DNA from: Stomorhina lunata
Lineage: Eukaryota; Arthropoda; Insecta; Diptera; Rhiniidae
NCBI GenBank assembly: GCA_933228675.1
Contig: OW121740.1
Coordinates: forward strand, 161,520,806 to 161,584,805
Direction: 5' to 3'
DNA length: 64,000 nt
A program made the translations under genes and the position numbers. The notes beneath the pieces are model-generated. The model saw only the letters and a list, made by a program, of their open reading frames with translations. It did no database searches and was not told the origin of the DNA. Of the stretch, positions 38,291 through 48,540 are shown one piece after another (position 1 is the stretch's first letter; each line of letters starts with the position of its first letter).

Positions 38291-38952
38291 ATGATTGCTG
38301 GTTTAAGAATATAAGATTCAAAATCAATCAGATTATCGACTGAAAAAAATTGATTAAAATAAATATAATACTTCACTTCAATAAAAGTTTCTGGCACGAG
38401 ATTTGTTTTCGGTTTTTCCGAGTTGACTCAAGTTTTCGAGATATATTTTTTTTTTCCGAAAAACATGTTTATTACATAGTAAGTTAGTTACATCGAAAAC
38501 GGCTGCGTATATTAAGCTAATAAACTGTAATAAGCTGCTTATATTAAGCTAATTAATCAGTCTATTCGTTTAAGAGATATCGTGAAATTAACTCCGAAAA
38601 TATGTTTCTTTCGAAAAAATTTCGATTTTAAGAATATCATAAAATAATAGAAAAAAATAAAAAAAACATACAAAAATCCAATATTTTTCTATTTATCCAT
38701 ATGCGGATATGTTTTTAACAAAATGAGATATATCATACTGAAATCGATCAAGAAGTTTTCATTTTATTTAAGTATTAGTTCTAGGGTTTATATTCAAAAA
38801 GTGCTATCTGTAAATTCATAATTTTACAGGAGAGCGAAAAAAATGTTTTTGTCATTAACTATAAGAGTAGTAACTAAACTTTGTTTTACAATACGATATA
38901 AAATGGGGCTTAAATTTTATACAAATTAAGTTTTTATTACTCTATATATATA
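38291..38952. repeat. Dispersed repeat X, copy 2, plus unique sequence
   Basis: 38,395-38,600 contains TTTTTCCGAGTTGACTCAAG, TTTTCGAGATAT and ACGGCTGCGTATATTAAGCT, matching the repeat at 2,520-2,800. The remainder to 38,952 is AT-rich with no gene. Confidence 0.5.
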
Positions 38953-39636
38953 ACAAGTAAGAAGGTGCTATAGTCGGTCAAGCCCGACCATACGATACCC
39001 TTTACCACTAAATTCAAAGGTGTTCTTTTTCCAGCATAAAGACTAAATTTTGCCATCATATAAACATTTTCTCAAAACTTACATACATATTTACGCTATT
39101 TTCGTCATTTAGACTTATATGAGAGCTAGGGTCAAATGTGGACCGATTATTTCGAAATTTCGCAAATTGGTTGTAGTTTTTACAGAAATTATGTATGCAA
39201 AAAATAAAAATCAAAATTCTCATTATCTTCAGATTTACGATCGTTTTAGTGATTTTTGTCTCATTTAGTACGTTTTAACAGAAGAGTTTGTATGGGAGAT
39301 ATGGTCAAATGTGGACCGATTTCAACGAAATTTGGTACAGTGATTTTAGTTTACATAGGCAGTACTTGATTTAAAGTTCATGAAAAAATATTGATATTTG
39401 TGGCCAAAATATCAATCCGGGATGTAAGACCTATGGGAGGTACCCTAAATAATTTACCGATTTTGACAAAATTTCATTAAATTATCTTTAGAATTGCGAC
39501 CTGTACTTTGATTACAGGGTTTCCATGGGTGTCCAGCCAGCCAGCCGTCCAGTAAGACGGACGGACTGACAGCGATAAATCGACTCTGAAAGTTATTGTA
39601 AGCCTATTGGTATACTAAATGGTGGTGAAGGGTATA
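38953..39636. mobile_element. Family H element, copy G
   Basis: ACAAGTAAGAAGGTGC with the GTCGGTCAAGCCCGAC hairpin at the left, GGTGGTGAAGGGTATA at the right, about 685 bp. The right hairpin arm is partly deleted (ACTAAATGGTGG). Orientation as copies B and F. Confidence 0.75.
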
Positions 39637-39639
39637 AAA

Positions 39640-41060
39640 ACGTAAGTAGAACATTTTACAAACAAAAAGTAGAACATTTTACAAACAAAAATTTTATGAG
39701 CTAAATTTTTTCTTATAAAAAATTCTTTTATATAAATTTTCTACAAATTTGCATAAAAATGTTAATGCAGACAATCTAAAAAAAAAATAATTTATTGTGG
39801 AAAATTTTCTTAACAAAAAACATCTGAAAAATTATCATAAAGCATATATATTTTCTATAAAAAAATTTGTATTAAAAAAAAAATTATTGTAAAATTTTAC
39901 AAATACAAAATTTTGTATAGTCATAAGAAAAAATGTCTTAAAAAATTTTCGTAAGAAAATATTTATGAAAAAATTGTCTAAGAAAAATTTTTATGAAAAA
40001 AATTTTCTATACTAAAATTCCTTATAGCAAGTGTTTATAATCAAAATTTCCAAAAGAAATTTCGATGAAAAAAATTTATGAAAAAAATTTAATAGACAAA
40101 ATTTGTATTAAAAGAAGGAAATTCTATATAAAATTTGTATAAACAAATTTTCTATACATATAAAGTTTTCTACATAAAATTTAAAATTAAGAAGAAAATT
40201 TTACAAACTAAATTTTATCAAAAAAATATTCGTTCTTCTTATGTAAATTTTTGAAAAAAAAAAAAAAAAAATAATAAATTTGCGCCATTTTACAAAAAAT
40301 GTTCTACAAAAAATTTTTCAATTTTTCAATATAGAAAATTATAATATCAAATATTGATATTAAATTTTTTCTGTAGAAAATTTTTTGTCATCAAAATTTT
40401 TCTATAGAACATTTTTCGTTAAACAAATTTACTTCTATAAATTTTTCGTTAAAAAAATTTTCTATAGTAAAATTTTTGGTTAGAAAAAGTTTTTTACTGT
40501 TATACTTTTCGTTACATAAATTTTTGTGGAAATTTCTATAGAAAAATTTTATACGGAAAATTCTCTATAGAAAAATTTTATTCCGAAAATTTTCTATAGA
40601 AAAATTTTATTAAATTTTCTGAATAAAATTTGTCTATAGAAAATTTTCGGAATACAATTTTTCTATAGAGAATTTTCCGTATAAAATTTTTCTATAGAAA
40701 AATGTTATCCCAAAAATTTTGTATAGAAAAATTTTTTACCGAAAAATTCTTTTTATATTAATTTTCTACAAAATTTTTGTACCAAAAACTTAAAATTGGC
40801 TGTAGTTTCTGAAATATGCCTCTAATCGAGAAAATACTTGATTTTTGGATAAAAAAATTTTAATGCAGACAATTTTTTAATAAAAAATTTTTATTGTGAA
40901 AATTTTTCTATAAAAAAAACAAATTATCAGAAAAATGATCATATGAAAATATTTTTATGATAAAATTTTTCTATTTAAAATTTCGATAACAAATTTTTGT
41001 TGTAAAAAGTTTTCTTTAAAAAAAAATGTTTACGTAAAATTTTCTATAAATCATTTTTCC
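39640..41060. repeat. Degenerate minisatellite
   Basis: Diverged units with TTTTCTATAGAAAAATTTT cores, best kept at 40,530-40,740 where the core alternates with TTATTCCGAAAA or TTTTCGGAAT. Period about 29-31 bp where measurable. No gene. Confidence 0.85.
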
Positions 41061-42729
41061 TTTTTTATTTCGATCTAAATACAAAATAATCATTTACAAT
41101 TTTCCTTCAACTTGATAATTTAGTGCATTAAATAAATAATACAATTCAATAAATTTGAGTAATAAATAAATCTGAAAAAAATATTATTTTCTTAGTTTTT
41201 AAATATTTTGTTTACAATTAAGTTTTTGATATAAATAACATTGAGTTTTTCTTTGAGAAAAAAGAAATTTTTCGTTTTCAATGAAGTCTTTTATATGTTA
41301 ACAATGTGGAATAGTAAAATGATTAAGGAGAGTTCCTAGTAAAATTTTTAGTTGTTTTTAAATTAAAACCTGGAAGTGCAAACAAATCTGAATCCGTTAA
41401 AAAAATAAGCGATAATAAAAGCTTTATTCAATATTATTTTATCAAAATCTAACAACCCATTCTAAAAATGTAGTAAAATCAAAAATGGCAAATTTAATAA
41501 AAAAAAAAAATTAAAAATTAAACAATTTAAAAAATTTTAATTTCGGGCGTTTTTATAACCAAAAGACCATATTAAATAAAATATAAAAGTGTTATTATAT
41601 GTAACTCAAAAAATTTAATTTAGTCAACTAGTGTTATTATAATTTTTTGAAATTTTATTGAAATACCCATAGATTTTGTGTTAAACAGCATATTTTTAAT
41701 TTTTATAAAATTTCACAAATTCAATGCTCATGATTTTTCTTACCAAAAATTTCAAAATTACCCTTCAATTTTCGATTCAAGCATGAACATGCAAAAATCA
41801 AATGTGCAACATTTGATTATACTCGCACGTACATACATACAATTCTTCCTTCTTTATATGGTTAAAATTCTATGTACCGTGAATCACATCTGTTTGTGTA
41901 TCAATAATTATTTTGCTTATTTACAATTATAAGAAAGTGTTTTGATTAAAAACATCTGTGCAATCAGATGATAAACAAACACTAAACGAATGAGTTTATT
42001 TAAAAAAAATCTAAATGCACAAACAAGACAAGACCACCAGAAGACCAACGAACGAAAAGCGCCAAATGTTTTCAAAGCAATTGAACTTATCGATGCAACG
42101 AAAATGTTGGAAATTTTGTTTTTTTTTTAAATTAAAACAAAATTTTGAGAGATTTTCTAGTTTTTGAGGGTATTTTTATGTTAACTCATTTTTTTTGTTT
42201 TCTGAGACAAAAGAGCATATTTCTGTTGAATTTTGTATGAAATAAAACAAAAAGATAAAATTTGAAAGAAAGAAAAAAAATTTTGACACATCAAAATTTT
42301 GAAAGAAGACATACATTAATCATTACTGGCCACTATTAAAGTGAAAAACAAAAGGAAATAGAAGTAAAAGAAAAATGTAAAACAAAAATATTTGTATGTT
42401 TTGTACAATATTTGTTAATCAAAAGAGTTATATTAATAAAAAAACCCTTTAGGGGGGAAAAAAATTGAAAAATGAGACCTAAAATTTTTCTTTTTTTCTT
42501 ATTTGGTTATAAATAAGTTACGAGTAATATTAGTTTTTTATGTTATCTACAATAGATAAGATGTATGTGTGTAAAATTATAAGGTTTCTATTTTTGCTTT
42601 AACGTATAAGTATTTTTTAACTACTATTAGTCCAACATGACGTATGAGTATTATTATAGTTAACATTTTATTAAACATGATAATCAATCATACGTCACCG
42701 AGTATGACCACGTCATTTGTAAGAGCAAT
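41061..42729. other. Unique AT-rich sequence, no gene seen
   Basis: Long A- and T-rich stretches. The 84-codon frame at 41,678-41,932 has no domain. The 41,930-42,080 part is moderately GC-richer (CAAGACCACCAGAAGACC) and might be regulatory or leader sequence; nothing firmer. Confidence 0.35.
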
Positions 42730-42733
42730 TTAA

Positions 42734-43429
42734 CCCTAACAGTACTGATAACATTTTTATACGTAGACTCCTGATAAGGGTACCCGGGTACCAGTGAATA
42801 CTAATTTTTCAGTTACGATTAAAATATTCCGCGAAATATATTTAGACTAACTGCAGAGGATAATTTGAATGGTTCTTTGCAGAAAATGGAATTAACATTT
42901 AATGTTTAATAGAAGAATTCAGAAGATTAACAGCTTTGAAATTGTTACCTTTGTATGGGTATTAATCTAAAATCAAACCTCAAAACACTCAAAGCGTTTG
43001 ATGGTTGCCAAAGGCCAATATGTAATACACATAGCCAAATTATTGCATCACGCTTAAAAGAATTGTAATTTTCTGAAGTTACTCTATTATACCAGTGCTA
43101 AGTTAAGTGTACAAATTATTAACTAAATGTACAAATTTTAAATTAAAATCAAAAAAATATAATCATTACCATTACTTTTTCTATATATAATGCCTTAATT
43201 TGCTTACTGGTACCCGGGTACCCTTATCAGGAGGGTTAGGAATATTTGGCTTTCAGTGAATCCACAGCCTAAACCAAAAACTTTGGAAAGCTTAGAGAAA
43301 CAAAAATCTTTAGAAAATAAATAGTTTTAGGAACTTACAAAACCTCAACTTTGTATCATTTATCGTTAAAGAGATATTTGACTTTAAAGTTCGTTCGGGT
43401 ACCCAGGTACCTGTGGAGAAGTGTTAGGG
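42734..43429. mobile_element. piggyBac-type MITE with TTAA duplication
   Basis: The element starts CCCTAACAGTACT and ends AGTGTTAGGG, with TTAA on both sides (42,730-42,733; 43,430-43,433). A CCCT terminus with a TTAA target is the piggyBac signature. Inside, the palindrome GGTACCCGGGTACC occurs inverted at 42,779 and 43,209, with a variant at 43,398. It is 696 bp and has no transposase. Confidence 0.85.
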
Positions 43430-43433
43430 TTAA

Positions 43434-44629
43434 TGCCTTATTTTTAAAACGCGTTAGACAACACTTTCGTAGTTTTGAGTTAATCAAAGAAAACTTCCTA
43501 GCAACTCTGATATAATCTTATATTTTTTCACGTGAAAGTAACTTTGCAAATGTTGATTGGAAAGTTATTAACATTTTTTGGTATACATTAGATAATTTTT
43601 TTTTGCTTTTAAAATATAATAAAAATTTTGCATTTGACGCTTTTTGAAACTAAACAAACATCTTTATTGTAAATTTCATGTAAAATGTTATATTTTTATT
43701 AGGAACTTCAAAAGAATTATGAAAAATTAACTTTAAAAGGGAATGATATTGTTGTCAAAAATATATCGTCACTTGAAATGCAAGATATCGTCAAAATGCA
43801 AAAGGACGTGATAACTAAAAAATTCAAAATTGATTTTCGAATTGATTATACTGTACTTAGTTGGATCTAATTTTCGTGATATAGCTTTTTGTTACCATCA
43901 TTAAGGAAAGTCTTTGAATTTGATGGACTGGAGAACTGTCTAAGTTTATCTGGTGGAAATTGGAAATGTAAATCTCTGAGCCAAGATGGGATTGTAAGCG
44001 AAAATAATGTAATTATTTCGTTTACTCGAAAAACCCCAATAGGAAATGAAAAGAAATAAATAAATGAAAAATCAAAGGAGTTAGAATTTGTGGAATAGAA
44101 TCTTTATTAAGAGCTTTAGTACCTTTCGCTATAAATGCTGCAAGAATAAGGAAGAAAAATTGTAGTCTAGAAAAAGAGGAAACATCATGGTGGGCAGTAG
44201 TGTCAAGCTGACAGTTCGTTTTAGGCATTGTGTGCGAAAGAGAAGGATAGATTCCTACACACTTCAGCTTAAGTATATATAAAAGAAAAAGGCCAACACT
44301 GATGGGAATGAAAAAGTTCAATAAGCAACTTTGGCATGAACAGAATTATTTTTCACTAAAGTATTAATCAACCAAAAACTCGATTTTTATTTTTTTGTTG
44401 TTTAACACGTTTTAAAAATAAAGCATTCAATTAATTATACGAATTTGCGTATTTAAGGTCAAAGATTCTTTACTATGTTATTTATTGATTAAATATTAGA
44501 CATATTTCATAGGGTTTGGATATTCAATAAATTAGGGGAAACCCAAGAAAATATGTAGTAAGTATGTATAAGTGTTACTTTTGTCACTGAGATCAAATGT
44601 TTTTACTTTTTCTTACATAAACTAATATC
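43434..44629. other. Unique sequence, no gene seen
   Basis: Includes a moderately complex stretch at 43,790-44,330. The antisense 99-codon frame at 44,022-44,321 is Phe/Leu-rich and unrecognised. A TATATAAAAG box-like sequence at 44,275-44,284 has no gene attached. Confidence 0.35.
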
Positions 44630-44955
44630 TTTGCAAAATTTCTCAAGACTTATATATTTAAATTATTTTCGTCATATGGACCAATTTCCTCGAAATTTAG
44701 TTATTTTATTAAAGTTTATGTTCAAAATATTTATGCAAAAAATGAACCTAAAATTGTCATTTATCTTAGATTTTCAAGCAGTTTTGTGATTTTCGTCAGA
44801 AGGTCCTGTATAGGAGCAATGAACAAATATGGACCGATTTCAACTAATTTTGGTACAATGATTTGTGTTCATTTAAGCAGCATTTGTTGCAAATTTCATA
44901 AAAATACACAGAAATTTGCGGTTAAAATCTCAATTTCAGGAAATAAGACCAAAAG
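44630..44955. mobile_element. Family H element, worn internal fragment (copy H)
   Basis: Matches the family interior (AAAATTTCTCAAGACTTATA, CGTCATATGGACC, GGAGCAATG, ATGGACCGATTTCAAC) without either terminal hairpin. Strongly diverged. Confidence 0.55.
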
Positions 44956-45082
44956 TAGTGTCTCAGAACAGAAGCTACTATAAAATTTTTAATGGAAGGA
45001 TTTCAGGACAAAGTCGATATATTTATAAATACCGAAAATATTAACATTTTGATGTTATTTGAAGGAAAGACATTACATAAAT

Positions 45083-45095
45083 ATCCAATTATTTT
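45083..45095. repeat. Target-site duplication of the LINE (left copy)
   Basis: ATCCAATTATTTT, identical to 46,390-46,402 on the other side of the LINE insertion. A 13-bp duplication is normal for target-primed reverse transcription. Confidence 0.85.
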
Positions 45096-46389
45096 CTTCT
45101 GTTATCCTTGACTCCCAGTGGAGCATAGGGCCTCAACCATCCTTTTATATCGGACTCTATTGCTAGATGTTAGGCATACATCATTCCATGAATAGTTTGC
45201 TGCTTGTAACTCCGCGGCCGTCGTGCACCAACACGACGGCCGCATCCTTGTGGATTCCAACGAAGCGCTTGTCGAGCAATGTTGGTATTTGGCCTTCGAA
45301 GTGTGTGGCCTATCCATCGCCATTTCCGTTGACATACCTCTGTGGAAGCAGGGATTTGGTTTGTTGCATTAAGTAGATCTTCATTTCTTATGCGATTCGG
45401 CCACCATATATTAAGAATTTGTCTTAAGCATTTGTTTGTAAAGGTTTGCAGTCATTTATCGATGGCATTTGTGCGTTTCCATGTTTCGCAGCCGTAATAC
45501 AGGATGGACTAGACATTCGAGTTATATATTCGTAACTTAGTTGTTGTTGATATTTGCCGAGATTTCCAAATTGCTCGAAGAATGCCGAATGCAGATTTTG
45601 CCTTATTAATACGCGATTTAATATCCTCGTCTGCACCACCTTTAGTAGTTACTAAACTTCCCAGGTAATTGAAGGTATCTACACGCCCAATAACCTCGTT
45701 ATTCACATTGATGTGTGTCAACGGGTTTGCGCCATAGCCTCCAGGCATAATCTTTGTCTTGGAAATATTAATTTCAAGACCAGCTATACGAGATTCAGCA
45801 GTAATAGCGTTAGTATTATATCTTGAAGGTGGCCAGAGCTTTGGCTTAGAAGACATACGTCATCGGCATATTCCAAGTCCTCAAGTTGTTTAAAGGGTGT
45901 CCATTGGATACCGTGTCTACCATTTAGAGCCGTACGCATTATGTTGTCGATGACGAGGATAAAAAGTATAGGTGATAATATGCATCCTTGTCTTACTCCA
46001 GTAGTAACATCGAACGGATCTGATAGTTTACCCTTGTGTAGGACTCGACTTTTACAATCAACGTACATTGCCCGGATTAAGTTGAGAATTTTCGTCGGCT
46101 TCTATTGACACTGTCGAAGGCCTTCATAAAGTCTATAAATGCTAGGTAAATAGGAGTGCGGAATTCATTACATTGCTCTAATACTATTCTTACTGTGTTG
46201 ATTAGATCAACACAACAACGGTTTTCTCTAAACCCAAACTGATTTTCGCGGAGTGTAGAGGAAACTGCGTCGGATATTCTGTTCAAAATTACACGACTTA
46301 GTATTTTGCTAGGTATTGGGAGAAGTTTTATACCCCTGTAGTTATTGCGGTCTTTAGGGTCACCCTTTTTTGGTATTTTGACTAGTATA
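45096..46389 (-). pseudogene. 5'-truncated LINE with reverse transcriptase remnant
   Basis: Minus-strand non-LTR retrotransposon tail. In order it shows DRNNYRGIKLLPIPSKIL, FIDFMKAFDSVNR, GVRQGCILSPILF, YADDVCLLS, GLEINISKTK, FNYLGSLVT, ADEDIKSRINKA and GCETWK. These are RT palm and thumb motifs of RTE/CR1-like LINEs (clade not settled). The catalytic YADD is kept. The frame breaks after FDSVNR (about 46,085, apparent small deletion), after YADD (about 45,820) and again after 45,510. The 13-bp sequence ATCCAATTATTTT flanks both ends (45,083-45,095; 46,390-46,402), so the element entered already truncated at its 5' end. Endonuclease domain absent. Confidence 0.88.
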
Positions 46390-46402
46390 ATCCAATTATT
46401 TT

Positions 46403-46860
46403 AAATCATTTTTATTAATTTTGTCCGATCAATACATGATCAAACGTATAGTTTACGATTCAATTAACTTTGAATAATTTTCAATGCCGCCATCTATTGG
46501 AAATTAATCGCACCAGAAACCTCCGTCAACTCATGCGCGACAACTTTACTAAAGATCATAGCATGATCAAATGCAGAGTTTACGATTTGGTTATTTTAAG
46601 TAATTTTTATTGGCGCTACCAGTCGGAAATTGGTCGTACTTATTTATATACCTTCGTCGGCTCATACGCAACGACTTTGTTAAAGATTATATTATCATCA
46701 AATACACAGTCAAATTTTGAGTAATTTTCAGTGGCGCCACCTTTCAGAACTTGGTCGTACCAATTTATTAATGTTAGTCTGCTCATGCGCACAACTGTTC
46801 TTAAGATCATAACATGATCAAATGCATAGTTTACTATTCTATAAAGGACATATGTACAGA
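46403..46860. repeat. 130-bp satellite fragment (third locus)
   Basis: About three diverged units with AACTCATGCGCGACAAC, GATCAAATGCAGAGTT and TGGCGCTACCAGTCGG, the same family as 35,940-36,220 (same orientation) and 37,195-37,860 (inverted). The LINE inserted at its edge. Confidence 0.75.
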
Positions 46861-46876
46861 TAGACAGATAATAATT

Positions 46877-47090
46877 TTATATATCGCACTTGATCAACAA
46901 GGGGTATTAACTCAAAATTTTCAGTAGAGTCAAAAAACTATTTTATTTTACTTTTTGCCGAAATTATAATGAAAATGATGTCAGATTTTTATAGTGGGTA
47001 GATAAAACAACTACAATTCAATTTCTTCTAAAAAGCGAAAATTTAAAAATGTTTTGTTAATACTCTCTTGTTGAACAAGTGCGATATATA
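46877..47090. mobile_element. Small foldback MITE, about 215 bp
   Basis: Inverted arms of about 34 bp: TATATATCGCACTTGATCAA followed by AAGGGGTATTAAC at the left, and GTTAATACTCTCTTGTTGAA then AAGTGCGATATATA at the right. The spacer is AT-rich. No clear target duplication. Confidence 0.65.
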
Positions 47091-47139
47091 GATAGATATA
47101 CAGATTACACAGCTATACAAAAATTAGGTTTTTTGCTGC

Positions 47140-47790
47140 GGCACGAAATAATTTTGTAATAATTTTGTCTGCTAAATCCGAAAATAATTTGTTTTTTTTT
47201 TTAGTTGGTTCTAGTTTTCGAGATATTATTTTTTTTTTTGAAAAGGAGATTTTGAACGACTAATATTAATATGACAAAAAAAAAAACGGCTTGTCCTATT
47301 TAGTATATAAGAACAAGTAAGAAAGTGCTATAGTTGGTCAAGCCCGACCATACGATACCCTTCACCATTAAGGTCAAAGGTGTTATTTTTCCTGTATAAA
47401 GACAAATATTTGGTAAATTTTGCCATTATACAAACATTTTCTCAAAACTTATATATTTAAACTGTTTCCATCATTTGGACTTATATGAGAGCTAAGGTCA
47501 AATGTGGACCGATTATCTCGAATTTGTCAAATTGATTACTTAAAATTCCCATTATCTTCAGATTTACGAGCGTTTTAGTGATTTTGTCTCATAAAACTGT
47601 TTTTGAATTTCGATTTTTCTTATTAGCTCAATATAAATAGCCTTTTTGGAGTTAATATTAGCATTATTTGCAAAAAAACATGATTTTCGATACAAAAAAA
47701 ATATATATTGAAAACTAGAGCCAACTTGGAAAAACTAATGTCACTTTTGTATTTAGCAGACCAAAGTAAACTAAACTCCTGAAGCAATAT
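47140..47790. repeat. Dispersed repeat X, inverted pair with family H copy I inside
   Basis: 47,160-47,300 carries TCTGCTAAATCCGAAAATAA and TTTTCGAGATATT. 47,600-47,780 carries the same blocks inverted (TTAGCTCAATATAAATAGCC, AAAACTAGAGCCAACTTGG, TTTAGCAGACCAAAG). A truncated family H element (47,312 to about 47,594, ACAAGTAAGAAAGTGC end only) separates them. The arms make a foldback split by a transposon. Confidence 0.6.
47312..47594. mobile_element. Family H element, truncated copy I
   Basis: Keeps the ACAAGTAAGAAAGTGC end and a GTTGGTCAAGCCCGAC hairpin, plus the first 280 bp. It ends inside the GCGTTTTAGTGATTTTGTCT block. Confidence 0.7.
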
Positions 47791-48540
47791 TTTGTTGACC
47801 TGTGTTATTTAACTAAATACAAATATTTTTTATAGTAATTTAAGGAAAAAAAAAACAGTAGGAAGCAGTACTCAATATTCTGTCCGATTTTTTGGTGATT
47901 TGTAGGTACATATTAAAAAAGGTGTAACATTTCATATCATATTCCATTCGATTATTCCTACGAAAACAATCAGTTAATCACCTAACACCTGAGCTAAAAT
48001 ATAGCATGAACATGCCAATTTTTTTTTTTTGCCTAATTCTAACACTCCTTATTTCAGTTTTTTTTTGCTTATAGAAAAAGGTTATAAAAATATGTTCATG
48101 ACATTGTCAAATATTCAAATTAATATATAACGACTGGCCACACACTTTAAATTTTTGTATCCTTTCTTCGCAAAAAAAAAAAACGTTTACTTTAATTAAA
48201 TTAAAATTTAATTAGTTCCTGGGGGATGTTAAAAATTATATTTTATATTTAACTAGAAGCCAACAAGTAAATTTGCATATTTAGTTGGCAAAATATTTGT
48301 ATCATTATAAAGATATTAAAGTTATTAAAAAAATATCACATTGTACAATAGTTAGGTGCATGTTAAAAGAGTGTATTAATATTTAAAATGACCTAATTAG
48401 TTAAGAACTTTAATATTTGCAAAGACAAGAGAGAATTTTTTTTCAGAAATTTTAGGGAGGTGTCCTTAGGTGTTGCGAATTTTCTTTTTAATTAAAGATG
48501 AATTAGTAAATTAAATAAATATTAACTCTTTCAGGAATGT
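47791..48540. other. Unique AT-rich sequence, no gene seen
   Basis: No coding signal, no repeats of note before the large array starts. Confidence 0.4.

Noticed and set aside
45102..45376. Overlapping frames on both strands at the LINE tail
   Set aside because: The true LINE frame is on the minus strand and frameshifted; these are fragments or shadows.
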